A DNA stretch of 55,626 nt from Candidatus Melainabacteria bacterium (GTDB lineage Bacteria > Cyanobacteriota > Vampirovibrionia > Obscuribacterales > Obscuribacteraceae), in contig DTSE01000406.1 of NCBI GenBank assembly GCA_012965515.1, positions 1 through 55,626 of the forward strand. The letters are read 5' to 3'. Positions 34,051 to 43,338 of the stretch are shown here, in pieces (position 1 is the first letter of the stretch; each line of letters opens with the position of its first letter). The translations under genes and the position numbers were made by a program. Below the pieces are notes generated by a model. The model saw only the letters and a program-made list of their open reading frames with translations, did no database searches and was not told where the DNA came from.

Positions 34051-35114
34051 CAGCGTCCGTGCCGGGAATGAGGAAGCGAAGCGGTGTGCTGCGCGCTGAG
34101 ACGATCAACATGTCTCATGGCGGCGGTGGCAAGGCGATGCGTGATCTGATCGAAGATGTTTTCATCGGGGCTTTCGATAACAATGAACTTTCGATGCTGG
34201 AAGATCAGGCTCGAATTGAACTGTCCACGCTCACGGCACTCGGCGACCGACTTGCACTGACTACGGATTCTTATGTTGTGGATCCGATCTTCTTTAACGG
34301 TGGCGACATTGGAAAACTGGCGGTCTGCGGCACAGTCAACGACTTAGCAGTCGGCGGTGCTGTTCCACTTTATTTGACTTGTGGAATGATTATCGAAGAA
34401 GGATTGAGCGTTGCGGACTTAAGAATAATTGTCGCATCCATGAAAGCAGCAGCAGATGCTGCGGGCGTCAAAATTGTCACAGGTGATACCAAAGTTGTGG
34501 ATCGTGGCGCCGCGGACAAAGTCTTCATAAACACTGCTGGAGTAGGCGTCATCTCTAAAGCTCACAAAATTAGTGCTCACAACGCTAAGCCAGGCGATGT
34601 AGTGTTGATCAACGGTTACATCGGAGATCATGGCGCTGCCATTGTTGGAGCTCGCGGTGACCTGGCAATAGAGAATGACATTCAGAGCGACTGTCAGCCG
34701 CTAAACAAATTGATTCAAAGCTTGCTGCAAGCCTGCCCGAACGTTCACTGCATGAGAGACGCCACCAGAGGTGGTGTGGGCTCTGTATTGAATGAATTTG
34801 CCGTCAGCAGTGGTGTTTGCTTTAAGCTGAGAGAAACATCAATTCCAGTCCGCACCGAAGTGCGAGGAATGTGCGAGATTCTCGGGCTTGATCCTCTATA
34901 TCTTGCCAACGAAGGCAAAGTCGTGGTCGTACTGCCCAAGGCAGATGCAGAAGCAGCTCTTGCAGCGATGAAATCGAATCAATACGGAGTGAACAGCGCA
35001 ATCATCGGAGAGGTGACGGACGCTCCCACCGATACAGTAATTTTGCAAACGTCATTCGGCGGCGAAAGAATTGTCGACATGTTGGTTGGCGATCAACTTC
35101 CGAGGATTTGCTGA
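34047..35114 (+). CDS. hypE: Hydrogenase maturation protein HypE
   Basis: 355 aa. PurM-like ATPase: NMSHGGGGKAMRDLI, GDTKVVDRGAAD, MRDATRGGVGSVLNE, and the C-terminal tip LPRIC whose Cys accepts carbamoyl from HypF and is dehydrated to thiocyanate. The start at 34047 overlaps hypD by 4 nt; the N-terminal 20 residues before NMSHGGGG are longer than in many HypE. Confidence 0.95.
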   Translation: MTASVPGMRKRSGVLRAETINMSHGGGGKAMRDLIEDVFIGAFDNNELSMLEDQARIELSTLTALGDRLALTTDSYVVDPIFFNGGDIGKLAVCGTVNDLAVGGAVPLYLTCGMIIEEGLSVADLRIIVASMKAAADAAGVKIVTGDTKVVDRGAADKVFINTAGVGVISKAHKISAHNAKPGDVVLINGYIGDHGAAIVGARGDLAIENDIQSDCQPLNKLIQSLLQACPNVHCMRDATRGGVGSVLNEFAVSSGVCFKLRETSIPVRTEVRGMCEILGLDPLYLANEGKVVVVLPKADAEAALAAMKSNQYGVNSAIIGEVTDAPTDTVILQTSFGGERIVDMLVGDQLPRIC

Positions 35115-35443
35115 TGCATGAACTCGGCATCACTGAGAACATTGTCGCAATAGTCTCTGAGAGAGCCGGCGAACAGAAGGTCTGCAGAGTAAAGCTCGAG
35201 ATCGGCAAGTTGTCTGCGATCGTTCCGGATGCGGTACGGTTCTGTTTTGATATTTGCGCGAAAGACACCGTGCTAGAAGGTGCAGTCTTGGAAATCGACG
35301 AGATTGACGGACTGGGTAAATGCAACAGTTGCGGTAAAGAAATGCTACTATCGTTGTTGGCAGGCACATGTGAATGTGGTTGTAGAGACTTAAAATGTAT
35401 CGCGGGTCAAGAGTTGCTAATCAAAGAAATGGAGGTGGTCTGA
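35114..35443 (+). CDS. hypA: Nickel metallochaperone HypA
   Basis: 109 aa. MHELGITENIV includes His2 and Glu3 of the nickel site. The zinc site is CNSCGKEM...CECGC (two Cys pairs). Delivers Ni to the large subunit with HypB. The start shares one base with the hypE stop (TGATG), and the stop shares one with the hypB start. Confidence 0.94.
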   Translation: MHELGITENIVAIVSERAGEQKVCRVKLEIGKLSAIVPDAVRFCFDICAKDTVLEGAVLEIDEIDGLGKCNSCGKEMLLSLLAGTCECGCRDLKCIAGQELLIKEMEVV

Positions 35444-36339
35444 TGTGTGCTACGTGCGGTTGTTCTGACGACGCCCAACCAAAGGTCGTAAATTTGCAAA
35501 CGGGCCAATCCGTTTCGGTAGACAACAAACCGATGCCCGCCGATTATTCACACGATCACGGACATTTGCACGATCACGACCATGGGCACTCACATGATGA
35601 CCACGACCCCGGACATAGCCACGATCACGATCATGGGCATCCATACGATCACGGACACTCACACGACCACGAAAGGAAAGCGTCGAAAACAATCTCTCTC
35701 GAAGAGCAAGTTCTGGCAAAGAATGACAAACTCGCCGAGCGCAATCGCGGCTGGTTTGATGGAGCTAACATTCTTGCACTGAACCTGGTTGCTTCGCCAG
35801 GTGCCGGTAAAACAGCTCTTCTTGAGCGCACTATCGCCGACCTGAAAAAGGAGTTCAACATTTCGGTTATCGAAGGCGATCAAGCAACTCTCAATGATGC
35901 AGAGCGAATACAAAAAACCGGCGCGAAAGTAGTTCAGATCAATACTGGCGCAGGCTGTCATCTGGATGCCGAGATGCTCGCTACCGGGCTCAAGCAACTG
36001 GATCCGCCACGCGATTCAATCGTCTTCATCGAAAATGTCGGTAATTTGGTTTGCCCTGCACTCTTCGATTTGGGCGAAAAATGCAAAGTCGCAATTCTTT
36101 CCATTACGGAGGGCGAAGACAAGCCTGTAAAGTATCCGCACATGTTCAGAGCTGCCGAAGTGATGATTCTTAACAAGATAGATCTATTGCCCCATCTAAG
36201 TTTTGATCTAGAGGCATGCAAGAAGTATGCACTCTCAGTCAATCCAAAACTTAAAATCATCGAACTCTCTGCCACCAAGGGTGATGGCTTAGAACTATGG
36301 TACGCCTGGGTCCGTCAATTAGTGCGTGCGAAAGTCTAG
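35443..36339 (+). CDS. hypB: Nickel-binding GTPase HypB with His-rich arm
   Basis: 298 aa. N-terminal MCATCGC is the high-affinity nickel motif. Residues about 36-77 are a His-Asp-Gly repeat with 18 His, likely for nickel storage. The GTPase domain starts near 110 with ASPGAGKT (P-loop), then EGDQAT and a NKID motif. With HypA it loads Ni into the hydrogenase. Last gene of the rightward operon; a terminator follows at 36395-36420. Confidence 0.94.
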   Translation: MCATCGCSDDAQPKVVNLQTGQSVSVDNKPMPADYSHDHGHLHDHDHGHSHDDHDPGHSHDHDHGHPYDHGHSHDHERKASKTISLEEQVLAKNDKLAERNRGWFDGANILALNLVASPGAGKTALLERTIADLKKEFNISVIEGDQATLNDAERIQKTGAKVVQINTGAGCHLDAEMLATGLKQLDPPRDSIVFIENVGNLVCPALFDLGEKCKVAILSITEGEDKPVKYPHMFRAAEVMILNKIDLLPHLSFDLEACKKYALSVNPKLKIIELSATKGDGLELWYAWVRQLVRAKV

Positions 36340-36394
36340 GCTCTTCATAAAGTTCGATCCACTCCTGTCCTTGCTCGCCCTATCAATCAGGGAT

Positions 36395-36420
36395 TCCGCC
36401 GAAAGGCGGATTTTCTTTTT
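36395..36420 (+). terminator. Terminator of the hyp operon
   Basis: The stem TCCGCC-GAAA-GGCGGA followed by TTTTCTTTTT, 55 bp after the hypB stop. Confidence 0.85.
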
Positions 36421-36584
36421 GCAGAGCCGAATTTGGCACATGAAAACTCCACAGAGGCGCGTTTTCCAGCCGGACTGTTAGAGTACCAAATACCAAATGG
36501 TTTTTAGTACACAGATGGACCAGGCGAAGTTTGGAAGTCTCAATTTGAAGGGACAAAGATTAGGTAGATGTGGAGGATGAAAGA

Positions 36585-37346
36585 ATGTCGGCAATTCTTA
36601 TACGAATTTTTGCCAGTGGCATTGTGTTCGGCGCAGATAAAAACGTAACAGTAGACGATGTTTGCGATGGTTCGGTTACGACCGCGAAGATATGCAAATC
36701 CAAGGACGGCAAGATTCTTATCGGCAATATCGGAGCTGCAAAACTTGGTGGCGCTTGGGCTTTAGAGGAAATCAAAGAAATTGTCGATTCTCACCAAGGT
36801 TCCCCTCTTTCTACAATCGCGAAAGAAGTACGTTCTGGCGTCTATCACCAAAGACTAGAAGATGACAAAAACAAAAAAATAACGCCCCAAATCGTGAACA
36901 TAGCTGGGTATGAGGAACGAGACAATGTTCTTGTTCCAGAATGCTGGTATATCTCAAACTGTTATGAGTTAGACAAAGACGCGGTTTACAGAGACTATCG
37001 AGAAGAATTTGGTTGCTCCGATGAAGTTCGTATCAAAACGGAAGAAAAAGGCATTAAAGCATCTGTGCTACGTGAACGCTTGCTTGGGGTCAGTGGTGGC
37101 GGTTATATTGGCTTTCAGCATTCCATCGATCTAGCAAAATTCAATGATTTGATTCACTTTTCAAAAACTGCAATTGAAAACTTACCTAAGTCTGATCCGG
37201 AATTTATTCCTGTAACCCTTGAAGATCAGGCGAAATTCGTAGATTTGTCGCTTCAAATGTTTAGTTCTTACTTCAAAACTTATTATCCGGCAAACCAACA
37301 ATTTGTCGGAGGTGGAATCGATATTGGAACCCTGCCATGGCCTTAA
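36585..37346 (+). CDS. Hypothetical protein, possibly Ntn-hydrolase-like
   Basis: 253 aa from ATG 36585 with GGAGG eight bases upstream. The opening (MSAILIRIFASGIVFGADKN followed by VTVDD, then KILIGNIGAAKLGGAWALEE) has the strand-turn look of proteasome-like Ntn proteins, but no catalytic Thr/Ser/Cys is exposed at the N-terminus. I make no functional call. Not part of the hydrogenase operon, since a terminator intervenes. Lower GC than the hyp genes. Confidence 0.65.
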   Translation: MSAILIRIFASGIVFGADKNVTVDDVCDGSVTTAKICKSKDGKILIGNIGAAKLGGAWALEEIKEIVDSHQGSPLSTIAKEVRSGVYHQRLEDDKNKKITPQIVNIAGYEERDNVLVPECWYISNCYELDKDAVYRDYREEFGCSDEVRIKTEEKGIKASVLRERLLGVSGGGYIGFQHSIDLAKFNDLIHFSKTAIENLPKSDPEFIPVTLEDQAKFVDLSLQMFSSYFKTYYPANQQFVGGGIDIGTLPWP

Positions 37347-37540
37347 GGGCAACAAGGTCCAGAGCTGATTCACGTACTAGCCACATAAACACTAAAAGTT
37401 CCGCTAAGCCATATGACAACTTGACAAAACCCTAATTCTGTCAAGTTCTTGATAAAGCTCAGTCAGCGTCTCGGAATAGGACAATTTTTTTGGGCTGTTT
37501 TGTTTGACGAAAGCTTCTTTTGCAGAGATAGTGTCAATTT
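37347..37540. other. Intergenic edge of the transposon region
   Basis: It contains the inverted repeat CTTGACA...TGTCAAG around 37424-37450 and GTTCCGCTAAG near 37400, reminiscent of the inner end of a Tn3-type inverted repeat. I could not match it to a 38-bp partner. Confidence 0.4.
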
Positions 37541-38715
37541 TCAGGCTGATTTCAGCACGCGCTCTGGCGTTATGTCGTAACGTCCAAAGGGATTCACGTG
37601 CATCCACAGAAGTGGGCTGACGAGGGCTAATTCATCGTCGGTGATAATGCGCCCTCTGTTCTTGAGACGTTCCAGAGCCGCCGGAAACTCGGAAATGTTC
37701 CACGCAACGATCGCATTATGGAGAATGGACAGGCAGCTAAAAGAGTGCTGCTGGTCAAGAAAGTCTCTTGATCTCAACGCACCTTGCTTGCCGAAGAAAA
37801 GAAATCTGTCCAAATCGTGAGAGCGCTCTCCCTTGTTTATTTCTTTTGTCTGAAGGCGCCGAAAGTCCTCATCATGCAGACAACGAAGTATGAGAATCGT
37901 TTTGTTTACTCGTCCGATTTCGCGCAGCCCTTGGTAGAGAGAATTTTGGCGTGCATAAGAACCTAGCTTTGTAAGAATGAGTGCGGCAGACACTTTTCGA
38001 GTATTGATGGATGCAATTAGTCTGACAATGTCATCCCACACCGCATGAATCAGATGTGTCTTGATCGTTCCTTTGATTATTGGATCAAGGTGATTATAAC
38101 TGGGTCCGCGCTCGAATCGATAAAGCGTTTTGTCCTTGATGTCTTTGATCCTTGGTGCCATTTGATATCCCTGCATTGAAGCTGCAGCAAGAACTGTTTC
38201 AGTATAGCCGTGCGTGTCGGTAAAACAAATGGTGGGCTCCATTTCGGTCCCATGCGCTAAAAGCCCATCAAGGTCATAAGCAGCTTCTCTCAACCTGCAA
38301 GGCACTGGTTGCTGATGCAGCATCAACAAGTTGTCTGCCGTATGCGTGATCATTGTTATGCCACGATCACGCAACACGGCGCTGTAGTCGGTACGCAGCA
38401 AGTTTGATGGGGAATAAAATCGCATTCCGTCGGCGGAGCAGATCTCTCCGCTGCCGAAATTTTTGGTGATTGGAAGCTCAAAACCATAGTTAACAATGTC
38501 CACAGCCGCCGCTTTCAGACTTTCCGGCGTGAAAAACCAATCAGCGATCGAACTAATGTCAAAGTGCGAAATTCCCTTGGTCGCCGCGGCCATTCGATAA
38601 GGCCCAATGTTGCAGCCAATGGCAAGCAATCCGGCTATAGCATTGCTTTTGAGAGTCTCAATTGATTGCTTTGAATCTGGGGTTCGGGGATCAATGGAAC
38701 GGAAAGTGGCGTTAA
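37541..38715 (-). pseudogene. Tn3-family transposase, C-terminal part (tnpA2)
   Basis: An open frame without a natural start, about 390 codons, covers the C-terminal third of a Tn3 TnpA (normally near 990 aa): LLAIGCNIGPYRMAAATKGI, EICSADGMRFY, CFTDTHGYTETVLA with a catalytic Asp, and LDRFLFFGKQGALRSRD around the last acidic residue region. It differs clearly from the neighbouring tnpA1. The 5' two thirds are missing; the frame begins in the sequence shared with the 3' end of tnpA1 (about 38712). Confidence 0.85.
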
Positions 38716-41156
38716 GCTCGCGATTCTGACTGGGTCAGGGCTTCCGGGATTAAAGAGATGTTGATATCGGCGACGTTCCTGAGAGGCCTGAAGTGGCCTT
38801 GTTTAACGGGCTCCGGCAAATTGAAATGGTAGCGTCCAAGGACGTTCAAGTTTCCATGCTGGAGCGGAGACAACCTCGCCGTGTCTTCTGGATTGAGAGT
38901 CCGCCCCGTTGCGCGGAGGTGACTCAATGTTCTGTCGAGATACATTGTGTTCCAGAGAATGGTGGCATTTACCACCAAACCTAAGGCCCCAAGCTGATCC
39001 TCCTGGCCTTCTCTGTACCTCTGTCGCAATTCCCCGCGTTGCCCATAGAAAATAGTTCGCGCCAATGCGTGCCTGCCTTCCTGACGATTGAGCTGTGTCA
39101 GAATGCGACGGCGATAAGAGTCGTCATCGATGTACGAGAGCAGATAAATTGTCTTGATTATCTTGCCGAGTTCGGTAAATGCCCGTGAAAGAGTAGATTG
39201 ACGCTGGCTTGAGCGGAGTGTACGAATGAACTCAGACGCGCTCACCATCCCGGACTGAAGCGACCCGGCTACGCGCAAAAGATCGTCCCAATTCTGCGCA
39301 ATTAGCTCTGTGTTTACCTGATGTCGGGAGAGTGAGTTGAATGCTCCATAATCAGCATCTGGGTCTATCCGCCAAAATCTGGTTTCACCAATATCAGCCA
39401 GCCGGGGGCTAAATTGATATCCCAAGAGCCAGAACAGTGCAAAGACAGTATCGGTGTAGCCGGCCGTATCGGTCATTATTTCCGTTGGACGCAGGGTAGT
39501 CTGCTGCTCCAGCAAGCCATCAAGAACGTACAGTGAGTCTCTAATCGTGCCCGGAATGACGATCCCATGAAATCCAGTGAATTGGTCACTAGAAAAGTTG
39601 TAATAGGTGACTCCACGGCCAATACCAAAATATTTCGGATTCGGGCCGGCATTAATTGTCTTGACCGGCACCACAAAACGCATCCCATCGGCCGATGCAA
39701 CATCCCCGCCTCCCCATTCGTGGGCAAGCGGAATCTTAGTCTGGGCTTCTACTAGCCGAGCATTTGCTCTAGTTATTGTGTCAATTCTCAGATAGTTTTG
39801 TTTGATGTAAGACAGTCTGTCCCTGCTTAGAGCAGGTATACGAGGATTGATTAACGGTTCAAGACCTATGTTGCATGCCTCCGAAATCAAGACTGCGCAG
39901 ATGCTGATTTCAAGATCGTCTACTCTCGAGTCCGTCTCACTCAGATGGCAAAATTCCTGAGCAAAGCCGGTTTTCGAGCTTATCTCCATTAGCATGTCTG
40001 TCAGATCGACCAGCGGCATCATGGAGCTCGTCTTGTCGCGGAGTTGGATCAAACTCTCAGACTCGCCCAGACTCTCCAAAGGAGTCACCACTAAAGCATC
40101 TTTGTCGCCCTGTTTCTCAATGCGGATGGCATTGTTTCGCGGCAGATTTTTACAGACTCTCAGATACGACTTGTGCAGATCTTTGCTGAGGCGACTGAGT
40201 TCTCCAATCGGCGACGGCTTTTTATTCAGACTACGGCATACTTGTTTTTTTGAAGAATCCCATTGTTCAGGTTGAAGCAGCTTGGCCCGGGGATCTGCCC
40301 ATCTGACACTGTGATCCAAAAAAATGTCTCGGCTTCGCAGAGCATCGCGCAATTTTTCAAGAACACAAAATGTGTAAGCGCGGCGCTCGATCTGGCCTTC
40401 CTCATCATAGGAAATAAATCTCCAACCTTTAGTAATCACTGAGGTCGGAGCTAGGCTCATATCAGGCTTTTTCAACCCTTCTATCGATTTGAGAAAGTTT
40501 AAGGACTCTTGAACGGGCATGCCTGTATCAGTAGCTTGAAACTCCAAGGAATCAAGCAAAGTGGGCAGGAACCGTCGCACGGTTCGCCAGCGCTCCATCA
40601 GCTCTTGATGGAAATTGTCGTCAGGACGCCGCGCAATGGACCACACAGTTTTCAGCGCCGCTTCGATCTCCTCTACCGGCAGGACAGAGTAGATCTCGCC
40701 TCGCAAATCGGTGTCGCCAAGCTCGGGATCCAGAATAATCTCGCACACGCTGCAGAGGCGTAATGCTGCGGCATCGAGCTTCTTTAACGACTTGATCCTG
40801 TCTTTGGTCCCCACTTGAGCTGACTTTCTGAGCAGGTTGGCAATTAGGATTTCGAGCACATCGACAGCATCATCTTGTGCAGTTTCCTCAAGGCTGTGGG
40901 CGAATGCCAACAGAGTCGCCAGGCGCCTCTCGTTCGGCATCCGCTCGATTATTGATGCCTTGGAGTTACCGGCAAAACGAGCAAGCAACTTGATCCTGCC
41001 GGCGGGAAGATTGGACAAATCATATTTTCCAGCACCGAGCTTGCGGACTTCTTCCAGACGATCCAGGGCGGAAACGAGTGATGGTGCACTGACTGTGACC
41101 GGGCTGCGCCGCAACCGGTCTAACCGAGACTGCCGACCACCAGGCTCTATCAACAA
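38712..41156 (-). pseudogene. tnpA: Tn3-family transposase lacking its N-terminus (tnpA1)
   Basis: 814 codons with only a poor TTG at the upstream edge. The start of the frame (GGRQSRLDRLRRSPV) corresponds to about residue 190 of a Tn3 TnpA, so the DUF4158 N-terminal domain is missing. The DDE part is complete: WGGGDVASADGMRFVVP, IMTDTAGYTDTVFALFWLLG and ARTIFYGQRGELRQRY. The break lies next to GGATAGCGAAGCTGTCACCA (41165-41184), which recurs inverted at 41803-41822. A fragment of a TnpA N-terminus lies 280 bp away on the other strand. Confidence 0.85.
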
Positions 41157-41161
41157 GGCTC

Positions 41162-41187
41162 GGGGATAGCGAAGCTGTCACCAGGTG
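41162..41187. repeat. Inverted repeat at the transposase break, left copy
   Basis: GGATAGCGAAGCTGTCACCA and its flanks match the reverse complement of 41803-41827 with one change. The two copies bracket the segment that holds the inverted TnpA N-terminus, as expected if recombination between them flipped it. Confidence 0.8.
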
Positions 41188-41371
41188 CAACGCCTTGGAC
41201 AGGGCTCAAACGGTTACAGGATTGGTTTTTTTGGCTTCGAGGGTGGCGTAAACGCCCTGTATAAGCCAAAAGCGCTAAAGTTCCGACTTTTAAAGTGGTA
41301 ACGGAAAGCAACGGTTTTTGAAAACGAACTTTGGGCGTTTCAGGGTTTGGGGTATTCTCTTTTTGCCATAC

Positions 41372-41401
41372 AAGTTCCTACTCTGGTAGTTCTAGGAACT
41401 T
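41372..41401. promoter_or_regulatory. Inverted repeat upstream of the tnpA fragment
   Basis: AAGTTCCTA (41372-41380) and TAGGAACTT (41393-41401), 9 bp arms, lie just before the tnpA start at 41436. It may be a resolvase or transposase operator. Confidence 0.5.
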
Positions 41402-41435
41402 AGGCTCAAAATCAACCCACCGAAAGAGAGTAGTC

Positions 41436-41567
41436 ATGAAGCGCGATTGGGAAATCTCTGAATTGCAGGAATACTGGACACTTCAGACATCCGCGGCACG
41501 GCTCGTGAAAAACGGAACTGGTCAAAACAGGCTCGGGTTCTCACTTTTATTCAAGTCGGCCAGGTAG
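41436..41567 (+). pseudogene. Tn3 transposase N-terminal fragment on the opposite strand
   Basis: 43 codons from ATG 41436 (AGAGAG upstream) read MKRDWEISELQEYWTLQTSA followed by GQNRLGFSLLFKSAR. This is the characteristic start of Tn3-family TnpA (MKR-W...EL...-W-L...N-TG--RLGFA-LLK). It stops early and points away from tnpA1, so the transposase was cut and part of it inverted. Confidence 0.85.
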
Positions 41568-41750
41568 AACAATTATGCCACTACCAGTAGAATCAGCTTT
41601 GCCGAAATGAGCACACTTTTTCTCGGATTTTTTTGTGCAGTCTCAACGTGCTAATTTTTGCCGCCTCAGTAAAAGCTCCTATTGAAGCTGTTTCTACGAA
41701 ATTATTTCGAGAAGATTGGCTATGGTAGTAACTTCCAGAAAAGCAAAGGG

Positions 41751-42314
41751 CTACGAAGCAGCTCGGAGATAGCGATTCGGGGCTTTTTTGTCATTGCCCC
41801 TGGTGACAGCTTCGCTATCTCCGACCCCAATAGAGTGTTCTCGCGCGTTATACAGCTTCCGCAACAGTTTCTGTTGTTTGGTGTCAAGCAGTTTCGGTCT
41901 GCCGCCTTTTCTTCCTCTGGCACGAGCAGCCTGTAGCCCGGCATGCGTGCGTTCTCGAATGAGGTTCGCCTCAAACTCAGATAGGGCTCCAAAAATGTGA
42001 AATATCAATCGACCGCCACTAGAAGTGGTATCAATTTTTTCCTGCAAGCTAGTGAATCCGACGCCTTTGCGCTCAAGAGCGTTCACCAGTTCGATCAGGT
42101 CTTTTAGCGAACGTCCTAATCTATCCAATCGCCAAACAGTGATTACATCGCCTTCTCTAGCCACTTCAATCGCCATTTGCAGACCAGGGCGAGAAGCTTT
42201 GGCACCGCTCATGCGATCCTCGTAGATCTTCTTGCAACCAGCGATAGAAAGTGCGTCATTCTGCAAATCAAGATTCTGGTCGTCGCTCGAAATGCGTGCG
42301 TAACCTATTTGCAT
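41751..42314 (-). CDS. tnpR: Tn3-type serine resolvase with hybrid C-terminus
   Basis: 187 aa. Catalytic domain: MQIGYARISSDDQNLDLQND with Ser at residue 9 or 10, WRLDRLGRSLKDLI and FEANLIRERT. The hinge and DNA-binding part begins (RGRKGGRPKLLDTKQQKLL) but the last helix-turn-helix is replaced after HSIG by GDSEAVTRGNDKKAPN, residues read from a hairpin sequence. The recognition helix is therefore altered and resolution activity is doubtful. It lies on the same strand as tnpA1, upstream of it. Confidence 0.85.
   Translation of the reverse strand: MQIGYARISSDDQNLDLQNDALSIAGCKKIYEDRMSGAKASRPGLQMAIEVAREGDVITVWRLDRLGRSLKDLIELVNALERKGVGFTSLQEKIDTTSSGGRLIFHIFGALSEFEANLIRERTHAGLQAARARGRKGGRPKLLDTKQQKLLRKLYNAREHSIGVGDSEAVTRGNDKKAPNRYLRAAS
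41763..41824. repeat. Long hairpin in the resolvase 3' end
   Basis: TCGGAGATAGCGA (41763-41775) pairs perfectly with TCGCTATCTCCGA (41812-41824). An inner stem GGGGC / GCCCC lies within the loop. The right arm is the copy shared with 41162-41187. Confidence 0.8.
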
Positions 42315-42480
42315 TCTGAATCTTTCTAGTAAGGAAACTCGTGAACGAAAAGTATATCCTAAATCTGAAACTTTGAACGACTTTCTTTACTTGGAAACCG
42401 CCTGATTCGTGAGCACTGACACCGAGATCTAAAAAAAGGCAAAGAAACGTTCGTTTTCCTTACTCTGTAGTGGTCACCAG

Positions 42481-42575
42481 CACTGGTGTCACTTAAATTG
42501 CGCTAGTGTCAGTTAATTTGCGCTGGTGTCATTTAATTTGGGTTCGGTGTCAATCAATTTGAGTTCGGCACCACT
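42481..42575 (+). repeat. Tandem 20-bp repeats, probable transposon end
   Basis: Four head-to-tail units, 42481-42500, 42501-42520, 42521-42540 and 42541-42561, share GTGTCA-TTAATTTG with variants such as CGCTAGTGTCAGTTAATTTG. A degenerate inverted unit follows, then GATGTCACGCCG twice (42611-42622 and 42634-42645). Arrays like this mark transposase-binding ends of IS21-like elements. The truncated response regulator right next to it supports an insertion boundary. No transposase of that family remains. Confidence 0.75.
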
Positions 42576-42637
42576 TCCAGTGGCAGTTAATTCGAGAGAG
42601 AAAGTGCCGATGATGTCACGCCGAACGATTTATGATG

Positions 42638-42739
42638 TCACGCCGCTACACCTAATGCATGCAGTTGCATGACCAGGGCGTGCCTCAAATGCATGTTGTC
42701 TTCAACAACCAGGACGGGTACGGCTTCTTGGTGAGTCAT
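42638..42739 (-). pseudogene. Response regulator receiver domain, truncated N-terminus
   Basis: 33 codons: MTHQEAVPVLVVEDNMHLRH followed by ALVMQLHALGV. This is the first beta-alpha unit of a receiver domain with the acidic pair (ED). It is cut at GATGTCACGCCG of the repeat-bearing element; the rest of the gene is absent here. Confidence 0.75.
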
Positions 42740-42839
42740 TTTGGAACCTTTAGACCGGCGGGGTACTTTTCTGTTTGCTTGGATGGAGTGCTTCTGCGCT
42801 GAGCGAATATAATTAGCATCTCTTCTTGCAGGCCCAGAA

Positions 42840-43196
42840 ATGCGTACCAAACAACTGCCTCTTATTTTGCTACTATGCCTGATCAGCTCGGCATTTGCAG
42901 CTTCAGCCGACGAGCAAAAAAACAAGTCGACCGAAATCATAAACAGCTCGCTCGGCGCAATCGGGCAATGCGTCGTGCTTACCGTGTCTTCGGCTGGCGC
43001 CAAAACCGAAGAATATCACGCAAAGATTCCTAACGATATGTATTCGCCCGATGGGGATAACACCGCGCTCGGTCTCATCGAGATCGGCAAGCGTGTCACT
43101 GATGGCATCAATAAGGCGAAAAAGCTGCAAGGTCCCACCACCATTACGATTCGGATAGAAACAAAAGTGCCCGACTCTCAACCATCTAGCAAATAA
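42840..43196 (+). CDS. Small secreted protein
   Basis: 118 aa with a signal peptide (MRTKQLPLILLLCLISSAFA, cleavage near ASA). The mature part has a single Cys and ends in a beta-strand (TTITIRIETKVP). It resembles the TonB-C-terminal-like small proteins of some plasmids but no family is assigned. It reads divergently from the truncated regulator. Confidence 0.6.
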   Translation: MRTKQLPLILLLCLISSAFAASADEQKNKSTEIINSSLGAIGQCVVLTVSSAGAKTEEYHAKIPNDMYSPDGDNTALGLIEIGKRVTDGINKAKKLQGPTTITIRIETKVPDSQPSSK

Positions 43197-43338
43197 TTGC
43201 GCGCAAAGTTTTGCCCTTTCGAAGCTGCTGACAAGTGCTATAACGGAATTGGAGACCCGCGATCAAGGTTACGCAGGTCCTCGCCTGGGCCTGATCGCAC
43301 AGTTCAAAAAAGTCCGCTAGGCAAAGCCCTGACTAGTT

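Noticed and set aside
37371..37408. 38-bp Tn3 inverted repeat
   Set aside because: It ends in GCTAAG like Tn3 ends but lacks the GGGG start and I found no matching partner near 41.2-41.4 kb.
42481..42561. CRISPR array
   Set aside because: Units are head to tail at 20-21 bp without unique spacers, and there are no cas genes.
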